DNA from: Saccharothrix sp. S26
GTDB taxonomy: Bacteria; Actinomycetota; Actinomycetes; Mycobacteriales; Pseudonocardiaceae
Direction of reading: 5' to 3'
DNA length: 64,000 bases
Assembly: GCF_021390395.1 (NCBI RefSeq)
Contig: NZ_JAJUWT010000003.1
Span: 186,001 to 250,000, forward strand
Positions 8,359 through 17,386 of the stretch are shown in pieces (the stretch's first letter is position 1; each line of letters begins with the position of its first letter). The position numbers and the translations under genes were made by a program. Below the pieces are notes generated by a model. It was given only the letters and a program-made list of their open reading frames with translations, was not told the DNA's origin and made no database searches.

Positions 8359-8970
8359 GTGCTGCTCGACGCGCTGGAACTGGTCGGCATCGCCGCGTTC
8401 GCCGCCTCCGGGGCGGTCGCGGCGGTGCGCGCGCGGCTGGACGTGTTCGGGGTCATCGTGCTGGCGCTGACCACCGCGCTCGGCGGCGGGACCATCCGGG
8501 ACGTGCTGCTCGGCGTGCACCCGCCCGTGGCGCTGGTGAGCTGGCCCTACCTGGCCGTCGCCGGTGTCACCGGACTGGTGGTCTTCTGGTTTCACCCGAC
8601 CGTGGCGAAGCTGTGGCGGGCCGTCCTGCTGCTCGACGCGATCGGCCTCGGCCTGTTCGTCACCGCGGGCACCACGACGGCGCTCGCGCTGGGCGCACCG
8701 CCCTACGCGGCGTGCCTGGTCGGGATGACCACGGGCATCGGCGGCGGCGCGCTGCGCGACGTGCTGCTGCGGGAGATCCCGCTGGTCTTGCGCCGGGAGA
8801 TCTACGCGGTGGCGGCCCTGTGCGGCGCGGTCGTGGTGGCGTTCGGCGACTACCTGGGCCTGCCCGCGGTGCCCGTGACGCTGGCCGGGTCGGTGGTCAT
8901 CGTCGGCCTGCGGCTGCTGGCGCTGTGGCGGCGCTGGAACGCCCCGGTGGCCCGCAAACTTGACGGGTAG
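8359..8970 (+). CDS. TRIC-type cation channel (UPF0126) membrane protein
   Basis: A 203-aa protein with about seven membrane helices arranged as an inverted duplication. The hallmark [11 protein letters not shown] is repeated as [11 protein letters not shown] about 85 residues later. These glycine-rich kinked helices line the pore in prokaryotic homologues of trimeric intracellular cation channels. It likely conducts K+ or Na+ across the cytoplasmic membrane. It starts at GTG 8359, 11 nt after the Eis-like gene. The two probably form a transcript ending before the MprA-box-like repeats. Confidence 0.88.
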   Translation: MLLDALELVGIAAFAASGAVAAVRARLDVFGVIVLALTTALGGGTIRDVLLGVHPPVALVSWPYLAVAGVTGLVVFWFHPTVAKLWRAVLLLDAIGLGLFVTAGTTTALALGAPPYAACLVGMTTGIGGGALRDVLLREIPLVLRREIYAVAALCGAVVVAFGDYLGLPAVPVTLAGSVVIVGLRLLALWRRWNAPVARKLDG

Positions 8971-8981
8971 CTCACACCGGC

Positions 8982-9000
8982 TTCTCAGGCGGCTCTCAGG
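8982..9000 (+). promoter_or_regulatory. MprA-box-like direct repeat upstream of mprA
   Basis: Two 8-bp direct repeats, TTCTCAGG (8982-8989) and CTCTCAGG (8993-9000), begin 11 bp (one helical turn) apart and end 22 nt before the mprA start. MprA of mycobacteria is known to bind two loosely conserved 8-bp direct repeats and to autoregulate. A related pair stands before the htrA gene at 19310. Binding itself is inference. Confidence 0.6.
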
Positions 9001-9022
9001 ACCAGGGACAAGACTGACCCAC

Positions 9023-9712
9023 ATGCGCATCCTCGTTGTCGACGACGACCGGGCCGTGCGTGAGTCGCTTCGCCGCTCACTGCAGTTCAACGGCTACCAG
9101 GTCGACCTAGCCGGCGACGGCCAGCAGGCCCTTGAATCCGTCCTCGCCCAGCGCCCCGACGCCATGGTGCTGGACGTGATGATGCCCCGGCTCGACGGGC
9201 TGGAGGTGTGCCGCCGGCTGCGCAGCACCGGCGACGACCTGCCGATCCTCGTGCTCACCGCCCGTGACGCGGTGTCCGACCGGGTGTCCGGGCTGGACGC
9301 GGGCGCCGACGACTACCTGCCCAAGCCGTTCGCGCTGGAGGAGCTGCTGGCCCGGCTGCGCGCGCTGCTGCGGCGGGCCGCGTCCGACGCCGAGGAGCCC
9401 GCCGGCGCGGTGCTGCGCTTCGCCGACCTGGAGCTCGACCCGGGCACCCGGGACGTGCGGCGCGGCGACCGGCCGATCAGCCTCACCCGGACCGAGTTCG
9501 CCCTGCTGGAGCTGTTCCTGGCGCACCCGAAGCAGGTGCTGACCCGCGGCCGGATCCTGGAGGACGTCTGGGGCTACGACTTCCCCACCTCGGGCAACGC
9601 GCTGGAGGTCTACGTCGGCTACCTGCGGCGCAAGACCGAGGCCGAGGGCGAACCCCGGCTGCTGCACACCGTGCGCGGCGTCGGCTACGTGCTGCGGGAG
9701 ACCCCTCCGTGA
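9023..9712 (+). CDS. mprA: OmpR-family response regulator MprA
   Basis: A 229-aa regulator. The receiver domain (residues 1-115) has the acidic pocket VVDDD, the phospho-acceptor D51 in [17 protein letters not shown] and the Lys in [20 protein letters not shown]. The C-terminal winged helix (130-229) has [34 protein letters not shown] and [26 protein letters not shown], close to mycobacterial MprA. Known MprA responds to envelope stress through MprB and controls pepD and stress sigma factors. ATG 9023 is preferred over upstream GTGs because it starts the receiver domain. It overlaps mprB by 4 nt. Confidence 0.9.
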   Translation: MRILVVDDDRAVRESLRRSLQFNGYQVDLAGDGQQALESVLAQRPDAMVLDVMMPRLDGLEVCRRLRSTGDDLPILVLTARDAVSDRVSGLDAGADDYLPKPFALEELLARLRALLRRAASDAEEPAGAVLRFADLELDPGTRDVRRGDRPISLTRTEFALLELFLAHPKQVLTRGRILEDVWGYDFPTSGNALEVYVGYLRRKTEAEGEPRLLHTVRGVGYVLRETPP

Positions 9713-11085
9713 TCGGTGCCGCCAACGGGCGGCTCCAGCGGGTGTCGCTGCGGGCCAGGGTGACCCTGCTGGCCGCGTTCTGCGTGGCCGGGGCCGTCGC
9801 CGTCGTGTCGCTGGGCGCGTACATGACGGTGAGCCAGAACCTGCACGACCAGATGGACGCCAACCTGAGGCAGCGCGCCGAGGCCGCGGTGAACGCGCCC
9901 AAGGTCAACAACGACGTCACCGAGATCCCCGGCGCGTTCCTCGCGGCGGGCGACATCCGGATCGGCGTGCTGGACGTCAGCGGCCGGATCCTGTACCCGA
10001 AGGGCACGGTCGCGCCGCCGACGCAGCCCGCCGACCTCGACGTGGCGCGCGGCACCCGGCTGGAGAACATCTGGACCGACCTGCGCACCGACTTCCGGGT
10101 GATCGCGGTGCCGTACGGCGACGGCCAGGCCATGGTGATCGCGCAGTCCACCAAGCCGCTCAACGTCACGCTGGGCAAGCTGTCCGTGGTGCTGTTCGTG
10201 ATCAGCGGCATGGGCGTGCTGGTCGCGGCGGCGGCGGGCACGGCCGTGGCGCGGACCGGGCTGCGGCCCGTGCAGCGGTTGACCGAGGCCACCGAACGGG
10301 TCGCGCTGACCGGCGACCTGCGGCCGATCCCGGTGTCCGGTGACGACGAGCTGGCGTTGTTGTCGCAGCGGTTCAACGCGATGCTGGGCGCGGTCGCGGA
10401 GTCGCAGGAGCGGCAGCGGCGGCTGGTCGCCGACGCCGGGCACGAGCTGCGCACGCCGTTGACGTCGATGCGGACGAACCTGGAGCTGCTGCTGGCCTCG
10501 GAGCGGCCGGACGCGCCGACGCTGTCCGACGAGGACAAGGCGGAGATCCACGCCGACGTGCGGGCCCAGCTGGACGAGCTGACCACGTTGATCGGCGACC
10601 TGGTGGAGTTGGCCCGCGAGGACGCGCCGCAGGTCGTGCACGAGCCGGTGGACCTGGTCGAGGTGGTCGAACGCGCCCTGGACCGGGCGAAGCGGCGGGC
10701 GTCCGACGTCGAGTTCCGGGTCGAGCTGCAACCGTGGTCGCTCCTGGGCGACTCCAGCGCGCTGGAACGGGCCGTGCTCAACCTGCTGGACAACGCGGTC
10801 AAGTTCAGCCCGGCGGGTGGCGTGGTGCGGCTCTCGGTGAAGCAGCTGGGCGACGGCAGCGCGGTCGTCGAGGTGGCCGACTCGGGCCCCGGCATCGCCG
10901 ACGCCGACCTGCCGCACGTCTTCGAACGCTTCTACCGCTCCTCCGAAGCGCGCACGCTGCCCGGCTCGGGCCTGGGCCTGGCGATCGTCAAGCAGGTGGC
11001 CGAGCGCCACGGCGGCATGGCCTACGTGGGCCGGGCACCCGAGGGCGGCGCGCTGTTCGCCCTGCGCCTCCCCGGCCGCCCGTGA
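9709..11085 (+). CDS. mprB: Envelope-stress sensor histidine kinase MprB
   Basis: A 458-aa membrane kinase. It has TM1 around residues 15-38, an extracytoplasmic sensor region of about 115 aa, TM2 around 157-181, a HAMP linker ([18 protein letters not shown]), and a HisKA domain with phospho-acceptor H245 in [13 protein letters not shown]. The ATPase domain has the N box [11 protein letters not shown]1 DSGPGIAD, F box HVFERFYRS and G2 [12 protein letters not shown]. It phosphorylates MprA. It starts at GTG 9709 overlapping the mprA stop. In mycobacteria pepD/htrA follows directly, whereas here 8.3 kb of other genes intervene before htrA at 19351. Its TGA stop touches the repeat region that begins at 11084. 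Confidence 0.9.
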   Translation: MIGAANGRLQRVSLRARVTLLAAFCVAGAVAVVSLGAYMTVSQNLHDQMDANLRQRAEAAVNAPKVNNDVTEIPGAFLAAGDIRIGVLDVSGRILYPKGTVAPPTQPADLDVARGTRLENIWTDLRTDFRVIAVPYGDGQAMVIAQSTKPLNVTLGKLSVVLFVISGMGVLVAAAAGTAVARTGLRPVQRLTEATERVALTGDLRPIPVSGDDELALLSQRFNAMLGAVAESQERQRRLVADAGHELRTPLTSMRTNLELLLASERPDAPTLSDEDKAEIHADVRAQLDELTTLIGDLVELAREDAPQVVHEPVDLVEVVERALDRAKRRASDVEFRVELQPWSLLGDSSALERAVLNLLDNAVKFSPAGGVVRLSVKQLGDGSAVVEVADSGPGIADADLPHVFERFYRSSEARTLPGSGLGLAIVKQVAERHGGMAYVGRAPEGGALFALRLPGRP

Positions 11086-11221
11086 GTCCTACGTCCAGCG
11101 CGCGAGAGTCCTACGTTCACGACCCCTGAGTTCAACACTCACGACTAACGGCGTACGGCCTGAGCGTTGAACTCGAGGGTTCCGAACGTAGGACTCTCGC
11201 GTTCTGAACGTAGGACTCTCG
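11084..11221. repeat. Nested inverted/direct repeat element between convergent genes
   Basis: A 16-bp motif, CGAGAGTCCTACGTTC (11103-11118), is matched by two perfect inverted copies at 11184-11199 and 11206-11221, spaced 22 bp apart. A partial copy (GAGTCCTACGTC) starts at 11084, overlapping the mprB stop codon. Inside lies a second pair, GAGTTCAAC (about 11128-11136) and GTTGAACTC (11166-11174). The whole could fold into one long nested hairpin on either strand. It fills the gap between mprB and the convergent secreted-protein gene. Likely roles are bidirectional terminator or a mobile intergenic repeat; only the repeats themselves are certain. Confidence 0.8.
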
Positions 11222-11223
11222 GG

Positions 11224-12015
11224 TCAGGAGAGGGTGGCGAAGACCATCGGGCGGGTCGAGGCCGGCTTGTACTGGGTGGTCACGTTCTCGTTCGGGCCCC
11301 ACCAGTGGCCGGTGGGCACGTCGTCGGACCCGGTGCTGATGAAGATCCAGCCCCGGCCGAGGCCGGTGTACTCGGTGCTGCCCACCCGGCGCGTGTCCGG
11401 GAACAGGTGGACCGGTGACCCGGACCACGAGCTGGGCACGCCGTGCGGCTCCTTGGTGCTGTCGATCACCGGCACGGCGTACTCGCGGGTCGCGGTGTTG
11501 CCGTCGCGGTCGTACAGCTGCGGCGTGCCCGCGACGACCATCATGTGCCCGGTCGCGTCACCGGTGCCGCCCGCGGAGTCGGTGTACTTCATCGCGATGA
11601 CGTCGCCCTGCACCAGGGCGGGCACCGCGGTCTTGGTGGTGAAGTGGTCCGCGCCCGCCGACAACCCGTCGTAGTACTGCGCCGAGGTGGGGCTGGTGCT
11701 GCCGAACTCGGCGGTCAGGTAGCTGTCGGTGGCCCACGCGAACGTGTGCCTGAGGGACAGGGTGACCAGCGGCGCGCACTTGGACTTGCTCTCGTACGTG
11801 GTGGGGCTGCCCGGCGTGCCCCACACGGCGGTCGAAGCCCCGTCCGAGTAGTAGTTGTAGGTGGCCTGCCCGGGCCAGGCCAGGGAGTTCAGCTCGTCGG
11901 CGAGCTCGGCCACCTCGGCGTAGAGGGTGGCCGAACTCGCCTGCGCGGGCGGTGCGACCGCGAGGGCGGCGACCACCGCGGCGGAGCAGGCGACCAGGGC
12001 GCGACGGATGGGCAT
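11224..12015 (-). CDS. Secreted protein with a possible papain-like (NlpC/P60-type) fold
   Basis: A 263-aa protein with a clear Sec signal peptide (MPIRRALVACSAAVVAALAV, cleavage near APPAQA-SS). A Cys in SKCAPLVTL is followed about 85 residues later by GDATGHMMVVAG with a His and then VPVIDST with an Asp. This Cys...His...Asp order, with the segment VPALVQGDVIAMKY, resembles secreted NlpC/P60 or CHAP-like hydrolases. The resemblance is weak and no family was firmly recognised, so the catalytic triad is a proposal. It is transcribed toward the repeat element and is the last gene on its strand before mprB. Its role is unknown. Confidence 0.75.
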   Translation of the reverse strand: MPIRRALVACSAAVVAALAVAPPAQASSATLYAEVAELADELNSLAWPGQATYNYYSDGASTAVWGTPGSPTTYESKSKCAPLVTLSLRHTFAWATDSYLTAEFGSTSPTSAQYYDGLSAGADHFTTKTAVPALVQGDVIAMKYTDSAGGTGDATGHMMVVAGTPQLYDRDGNTATREYAVPVIDSTKEPHGVPSSWSGSPVHLFPDTRRVGSTEYTGLGRGWIFISTGSDDVPTGHWWGPNENVTTQYKPASTRPMVFATLS

Positions 12016-12099
12016 CAGGTGTCCTCTCGACGACTTCTGCCCATACGGATCACCATCGCGCGCCGCTGATACAGCACCGCCGTATGACCGGCGTCACGC

Positions 12100-12963
12100 C
12101 TAACCTTTCGTGGACCCCAGGGTCAGGCCGCCGATGAACTGGCGTTGCAGGACGAAGAACACGACCAGGGTGGGCAGGGCGACGAGCAGCGAGCCGGCGG
12201 CGACGAGGTTGTTGTCCACGAAGAAGGTGCCCTTGAGGTTCTGCAGGGCCGACGTGATCGGCATCTTCTCGCCCGTCTGGATCAGCACCAGGGCCCACAG
12301 GAAGTCGTTGTAGATCCAGGTGAACTCCAGGGTCGCCAACGCGGCCAGGGCGGGACGGCACAGCGGCAGGATGACCTGCCAGTACTGGCGGAACACGCCC
12401 GCGCCGTCCACCCGGGCGGCCTCGCCGAGCTCGCGCGGGATCGTCTTCATGTAGTTGCTCAGCACGAACACGCAGAACCCGGACTGGAACGCCACGTGGA
12501 TCAGCACCAGCCCGAGCTGCGAGTCCAGCAGCATCCCGCTGTCGCTCAACCACGACGGCAGCGGCGTGAGCAGGTACAGCCGCCACAACGGCGTCACGAT
12601 CACCTGCTGCGGCAGCAGGTTGCCCGCCGTGAACAGCATGAGCAGCGCCACGTTGAACCGGAAGCCGAACCGGGACACCCCGTAGGCCACCATCGAGCTG
12701 AGCAGCAGCACCAGCACCAGCGCGGGCACCGTCACGATCAACGTGTTCAGGTAGTAGTGCGGCAGGTCCGCCTGGGTCCACGCGGTGGTGAAGTTGTCCA
12801 GCGTCAGGCTCTCGGCCACCGAGAAGTACCCGTTGCGCGCGGTGTCGTCGTACGTGCGCAGCGACGCGTACAACGCCCACAGCAGCGGCGCGAGGGTCGC
12901 CAGGCACGTCAGGACCAGGAACGCGTGCAGGGCGACGCGCGCCGGTCGGAACGCGAGCGTCAC
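12100..12963 (-). CDS. Carbohydrate ABC transporter permease (MalG type)
   Basis: A 287-aa inner-membrane permease with about six helices and the EAA motif NYMKTIPRELGEAARVDGAGVFRQYWQVILPLCRPA, which docks the ATPase. The typical CUT1 C-terminus reads DNNLVAAGSLLVALPTLVVFFVLQRQFIGGLTLGSTKG. It pairs with the MalF-type permease upstream to form the channel of a sugar importer. The GTG start at 12963 overlaps the upstream stop by 4 nt. No ATPase gene lies in this operon, so a shared MsiK-like ATPase is expected elsewhere in the genome. The substrate is inferred to be a galactoside from the adjacent GH42 and galT genes. Confidence 0.92.
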   Translation of the reverse strand: MTLAFRPARVALHAFLVLTCLATLAPLLWALYASLRTYDDTARNGYFSVAESLTLDNFTTAWTQADLPHYYLNTLIVTVPALVLVLLLSSMVAYGVSRFGFRFNVALLMLFTAGNLLPQQVIVTPLWRLYLLTPLPSWLSDSGMLLDSQLGLVLIHVAFQSGFCVFVLSNYMKTIPRELGEAARVDGAGVFRQYWQVILPLCRPALAALATLEFTWIYNDFLWALVLIQTGEKMPITSALQNLKGTFFVDNNLVAAGSLLVALPTLVVFFVLQRQFIGGLTLGSTKG

Positions 12964-13928
12964 GTCCGTTCCTCCTCGCGGAACACCTGGAACAGGTAGG
13001 TGATGATGAACCCGAGCGAGATCAGCAGCAGGACCACGGCCAGCGCCGAGCCCCACCCGATCCGGCTCGACTCGCCGATGATGTTGTCGGTCACGAGCAC
13101 GGACAGCAGCTCCAGCCCGTTGCGCCCCTTGTTGATCACGTACACGATGTCGAACGCCCGCAGGCCCTCGATCACGGTGACCACGAGCACCACCACGTTG
13201 ACCGGCTTGAGCACGGGGAACGTGACGCGGAAGAACGTCTGCCAGGCGTTGGCCCCGTCCAGCGCGGCGGCCTCCTTCAACGCCGGGTCCACCGACTTCA
13301 GCCCGGCCAGGTACAGCAGCATCACGTACCCGGTGTGTCGCCACCCGGCCGCGACCAGCACCGCGTACAGGTTGATGTCCGGATCGCCCAGCCAGTTCAC
13401 CGGGTCCGTCGACGCGGTGCCGAGCACGTTGTTCAGCAGCCCCTGCTCGGGCTGGTAGATCAACTGCCAGATGAACCCCACCAACGCCAGCGACACCACC
13501 ATCGGCAGGTACAGCGCGCTCTGGTAGATCCGCCCGAACCGCAGTTGGCGGTCCAGCAGCACGGCGAGCAGCAGCCCGGCGACGGTCGGGACCACGAGCA
13601 GGAACAGCAGCCAGATCAGGTTGTGCTGGACGGCGGGCCAGAACCGCGGGTAGCGGGTGAAGATGTCGACGTAGTTCTGGAAGCCGACCCAGTCGATGTC
13701 GGCGAAGCCGCCGATGCCGTCCCACGAGCTGAACGACAGCCCGACCGAGCCGAGCGCGGGCACCCACACCAGCGCGAGGTGCAGCAGCGACGGGACGCCG
13801 AGCATGAGGCCGAGCACGAGCTTGTCGCGCGGGGCCAGCGCGGTGGCGCGGCGACGCCTGCCGCGCCGGGACGTCGGGGAGGGGGCCGACGCCCCGGCGG
13901 GCTTCGCGGGAGAGTCCAAGGCGGTCAC
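12960..13928 (-). CDS. Carbohydrate ABC transporter permease (MalF type)
   Basis: A 322-aa permease. The N-terminal ~35 residues are cytoplasmic and basic/Pro-rich, then about six helices follow, with the EAA loop LKSVDPALKEAAALDGANAWQTFFRVTFPVLKPV. It is the partner of the MalG-type protein in a CUT1 sugar importer. It starts 4 nt after the stop of the substrate-binding lipoprotein gene, so the three genes (binding protein, MalF, MalG) are one transcript read leftward. Confidence 0.92.
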   Translation of the reverse strand: MTALDSPAKPAGASAPSPTSRRGRRRRATALAPRDKLVLGLMLGVPSLLHLALVWVPALGSVGLSFSSWDGIGGFADIDWVGFQNYVDIFTRYPRFWPAVQHNLIWLLFLLVVPTVAGLLLAVLLDRQLRFGRIYQSALYLPMVVSLALVGFIWQLIYQPEQGLLNNVLGTASTDPVNWLGDPDINLYAVLVAAGWRHTGYVMLLYLAGLKSVDPALKEAAALDGANAWQTFFRVTFPVLKPVNVVVLVVTVIEGLRAFDIVYVINKGRNGLELLSVLVTDNIIGESSRIGWGSALAVVLLLISLGFIITYLFQVFREEERT

Positions 13929-13932
13929 GCCG

Positions 13933-15231
13933 TCACTCCGAGAAGATCGTCTTCGCCTGGTCGGCCATGCCCTTGAGGATCGAGTCGAGGTCGTCGGGGT
14001 TCTGGATGAACGCGTTGAGCCCGTTGGTCGCCGCGTCGCTGGCGAAGCGGGGGTCGGTGTCGCGGTCGAGGAACTGGGTGATGTGCGCCGCGTCCTTGAT
14101 GACCTGCGCCGACTTCTTCTGCAACGGGGTGTAGCCGGACGTGTCGGCCTTGTTCGAGGTGGGGATCTGGCTCGGGTCGGCCTTGAGGTAGGCCAGTTGC
14201 GCGGCGGGCGTGGACAGGTACTCCAGCAGCTTGCGCGCGCCTTCGGGGTTGGCGGGCTTGCGGGACATCATGAACCCGTCGATCGGCGCTTCCACGGTGT
14301 CCTGGCCGTGCTCGGGGTTGATCTCCGGGTACGGGAAGAAGTCGAGGTCGTCCAGGTCGGGGCCCTTGAACTGCTGCGCGACGAACGAGCCGAGCAGGTA
14401 CATGCCCGCCTTGCCCTGCTGCAACGCCTGCGCGGCCTCCTGCCAGTCGCGGCCCAGCGCGTTCTCCTGGTGCAACGGCAGCAGCCGCTTCCAGGTGTCG
14501 AACACCTCCCGCACCTTCGGCCCCTGCCAGTCCTCCTTGCCGGCCATGAGGTCGACGTGGAACTGGTAGCCGTTGAGGCGGAAGTTGAGCTGGTCGAACG
14601 TGCCCATGCCGGGCCAGCCCTGCTTCTGCGCGAACGCGATCGGCACGAGGCCGTCGGCCCGCATCTTGGTGGCCAGCGCGACGAGCTCGTCCAGCGTCTT
14701 CGGCTGCTCGTAGCCGCGTTGCTGCCACACGCTCTTGCGGTAGAACACGCCCCACGGGTACTGCACGAACGGGATCAGGTACTGCTTGCCGTCCGAGGCG
14801 GTGGACGCCTCCTTCAGCGCGGGCTCGTAGCCGCCGGAGACCTTCGACCACACCTCGCTCAGGTCACCGGTCAGGCCCTTCTCGGCGAAGAACCGCATCC
14901 GGTAGCCCGCGAACCACGACAGCACGTCGTCCGGCTTGCCCTGGAGGTAGTTGTTGATCTGCTCCTGGTACTGCTCGTGCTGCTTGGTGTTGATCGCGAC
15001 CTTGAGGCCCGACTCGCCCTCGAACGCCTTGAGCACCGCGGTGATCGCGTCCTTCGGCACCTGGTCGGACTGGTTGTTGCCGAACGACACCGCGTCGGTG
15101 GCGGCTCCTCCGCCGTCCGAGCCGCACGCGGCCAGGCCCGGCACGGCGGCGACGCCCGCGCCCGCGACGATGGCCTTCAGCAGGGCGCGACGGCCCAGCA
15201 GGGGGTGGGTGCCGGCGGAGAACCTCGTCAT
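13933..15231 (-). CDS. Sugar ABC transporter substrate-binding lipoprotein
   Basis: A 432-aa solute-binding protein of the extracellular family 1 type. The N-terminus has twin Arg (GRRALLKA) and a lipobox, LAAC, with C36 as the lipidated residue, so it is anchored outside the membrane. The body shows the expected hinge and cleft features (KDAITAVLKAFEGESGLKVAI, PFVQYPWGVFYRKSVW, QQGKAGMYLLGSFVAQQFKG, EAPIDGFMMSRKPANPEGARKLLEYLSTPAAQ). ATG 15231 with GGAGCG just upstream is chosen over the longer frame. It is divergent from the GH42 gene, sharing a 156-nt control region. The ligand is probably a galactose-containing oligosaccharide, inferred from context. Confidence 0.92.
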   Translation of the reverse strand: MTRFSAGTHPLLGRRALLKAIVAGAGVAAVPGLAACGSDGGGAATDAVSFGNNQSDQVPKDAITAVLKAFEGESGLKVAINTKQHEQYQEQINNYLQGKPDDVLSWFAGYRMRFFAEKGLTGDLSEVWSKVSGGYEPALKEASTASDGKQYLIPFVQYPWGVFYRKSVWQQRGYEQPKTLDELVALATKMRADGLVPIAFAQKQGWPGMGTFDQLNFRLNGYQFHVDLMAGKEDWQGPKVREVFDTWKRLLPLHQENALGRDWQEAAQALQQGKAGMYLLGSFVAQQFKGPDLDDLDFFPYPEINPEHGQDTVEAPIDGFMMSRKPANPEGARKLLEYLSTPAAQLAYLKADPSQIPTSNKADTSGYTPLQKKSAQVIKDAAHITQFLDRDTDPRFASDAATNGLNAFIQNPDDLDSILKGMADQAKTIFSE

Positions 15232-15276
15232 CGTCGCTCCTACGGGTGACACTCGGCGAAGCCAAGTGAACAAAGA

Positions 15277-15356
15277 GTCAACAGAAGGACTCACAATGTG
15301 GTGTGGAGCACACCGATTGTCAAGCTATCCGACGGTTGTTGTTGGACTGTGTTGAC
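15277..15356. promoter_or_regulatory. Divergent control region with inverted GTCAACA / TGTTGAC half-sites
   Basis: The 156-nt gap between the divergent binding-protein and GH42 genes holds GTCAACA (15277-15283) and its exact inverse TGTTGAC (15350-15356). It is visibly richer in A+T than its surroundings. It is the natural place for both promoters and for operators of the DeoR-family regulator encoded at 17387. Half-site assignment is by eye. Confidence 0.4.
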
Positions 15357-15387
15357 GTTTTCGGAGCAAGTCGACCACTCTTGTGTC

Positions 15388-17385
15388 ATGACGACTTGGC
15401 CCACCCGTGTGCGCGGCCTCGCCTGGGGCGCGGATTACAACCCCGAGCAGTGGCCGGAGGACGTCTGGAGCGAGGACGTCGAGCTGATGCGCCGGGCCGG
15501 GGTCAACCTGGTGAGCGTCGCGATCTTCTCCTGGGCGCTGCTGGAAGTGGAAGAGGGTCGCTACGAGTTCGGCTGGTTGGACCGCGTGCTCGACCGTTTG
15601 CACGAGGGCGGCATCTGGGTCGACCTCGCCACCGCGACCGCCGCACCGCCGCCGTGGCTCACCACCGCCTACCCCGAGGTGCTGCCCGAGACCGCCGACG
15701 GGGTCAGGCTCTCGCACGGCTCGCGCCAGTCGTACTGCCCGAGCTCGCCGGTCTACCGCGCCAAGGCCGTGGCGCTGGCCCGCGCGCTGGCCGAGCGGTA
15801 CCGCGAGCACCCGGCGCTGGCCGCCTGGCACGTCAACAACGAGTACGGCTGCCACGTCTCCCGCTGCTACTGCGACCGGTGCGCGGTGGCGTTCCGGGCC
15901 TGGCTGCGCGCCCGCCACGGCACGCTGGACGCGCTGAACGACGCTTGGGGCACGGCGTTCTGGAGCCAGCACTACACCTCGTGGGAGCAGATCCTGCCGC
16001 CGCGGGCCACGCCCACCTCGCACAACCCGGGCCAGTTGCTCGACTTCGACCGGTTCTCCTCCGACGCCCTGCTCGAGCTGTTCAAGGCCGAGCGGGACGT
16101 GCTGCGGGAGCTCACCCCGGACGTGCCGGTGACCACGAACTTCATGGCCGCCGGGTTCTCCGGGCTGGACTACTGGAAGTGGGCCGCCGAGGTCGACTTC
16201 GTCTCCAACGACCATTACACCCGCGGCGAGGACGACGAGCGGCACATCGACCTGGCCTACTCCGCCGACCTGGTGCGCGGCCTCGCCGGCGGGCGGCCGT
16301 GGCTGCTGATGGAGCACTCCACGTCGGCGGTGAACTGGCAGCCGCGCAACATCGCCAAGCTGCCCGGCGAGCTGCGCCGCAACTCCTACGCGCACCTGGC
16401 CCGCGGCGCGGACGGCACGCTGTTCTTCCAGTGGCGGCAGTCGCGGGCGGGCTCGGAGCGCTACCACTCGGCGATGGTCCCGCACGCGGGCCCCGACACG
16501 AAGGTCTACCGCGAGGTGGAGCAGGTCGGGGCCGAGTACGGGCGGCTCGCCGAGCTCGTCGGCTCCACCGTGGCCGCCGAGGTCGCCGTCGTCTTCGACT
16601 GGGAGTCGTGGTGGGCGCTGTCCCAGCCCAACCACCCGACCGGCGACTTCGCCTACCCCGCGCACGTCTTCGCGCACTACCGGGCGCTGTGGCGGGCGGG
16701 CGTGACGGTCGACTTCGTGCCGCCGGGCGCGGACCTGTCCCGCTACCGGCTGGTCGTCGTGCCCGCGCTGTACGCGGTGGACGACGCCACGCCGTACGAG
16801 GAGTACGTCGCGGGTGGCGGCCACCTGCTGGTCACGTACCTGTCCGGCGTCACGGACACGCGCGGCCACGTGCACCTGGGCGGCTACCCCGGCGCGTTCC
16901 GCGAGCTGCTGGGCGTGCGCACCGAGGAGTTCCACCCGTTGCGGGCGGACCAGGTCGTGGCGCTGGACGACGGCTCGACGGCCGCCGTGTGGACCGAGCA
17001 CCTGCACGCCGACGGCGCGAAGGTGCTCGCCTCCTACACCGACGGCCCGCTGCCCGGGGTGCCCGCCGTGACGCGCAACGAGCGCGGTGACGGCGTCGCC
17101 TGGTACGTGGCGTGCGGCCTGGTCGGCGACGGGCTGGCCCGGCTGCTGCGCACGGCGGTGGAGCAGGCCGGCGTGCCCCTGGGGCCGGGCGGTGACGTCG
17201 AGGTGGTGCGTCGGCGCGGTGAGGTGGCGGGTTCGGCCGTATCCTGGCTGGTCGCGGTCAACCACGGCAGCCGCGACGCGAAGCTGCCCGTCACGGGGGT
17301 CGAGCTGCTGTCCGGCGCACGCGTGCCCGGCGGCGTGGTCGTGCCCGCCGGCGGCGTGGTCGTGATCCGGGAAGAAGAGGTGTGA
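15388..17385 (+). CDS. GH42 family beta-galactosidase
   Basis: A 665-aa intracellular glycoside hydrolase with the GH42 opening GADYNPEQWPEDVW. The acid/base is E152 in WHVNNEYG and the nucleophile is E309 in LLMEHSTSAVNW. The GH42 zinc-cluster cysteines are present: C117 and the C160, C162, C165 group (SRCYCDRC). The trimerisation domain and C-terminal beta domain are complete. No signal peptide was seen, so it should cleave imported galactosides in the cytoplasm. ATG 15388 is used; the frame is open 90 nt further up but without family sequence. It is followed by the DeoR regulator after 1 nt, then galT, giving an operon for galactoside use. Confidence 0.94.
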   Translation: MTTWPTRVRGLAWGADYNPEQWPEDVWSEDVELMRRAGVNLVSVAIFSWALLEVEEGRYEFGWLDRVLDRLHEGGIWVDLATATAAPPPWLTTAYPEVLPETADGVRLSHGSRQSYCPSSPVYRAKAVALARALAERYREHPALAAWHVNNEYGCHVSRCYCDRCAVAFRAWLRARHGTLDALNDAWGTAFWSQHYTSWEQILPPRATPTSHNPGQLLDFDRFSSDALLELFKAERDVLRELTPDVPVTTNFMAAGFSGLDYWKWAAEVDFVSNDHYTRGEDDERHIDLAYSADLVRGLAGGRPWLLMEHSTSAVNWQPRNIAKLPGELRRNSYAHLARGADGTLFFQWRQSRAGSERYHSAMVPHAGPDTKVYREVEQVGAEYGRLAELVGSTVAAEVAVVFDWESWWALSQPNHPTGDFAYPAHVFAHYRALWRAGVTVDFVPPGADLSRYRLVVVPALYAVDDATPYEEYVAGGGHLLVTYLSGVTDTRGHVHLGGYPGAFRELLGVRTEEFHPLRADQVVALDDGSTAAVWTEHLHADGAKVLASYTDGPLPGVPAVTRNERGDGVAWYVACGLVGDGLARLLRTAVEQAGVPLGPGGDVEVVRRRGEVAGSAVSWLVAVNHGSRDAKLPVTGVELLSGARVPGGVVVPAGGVVVIREEEV

Positions 17386-17386
17386 C

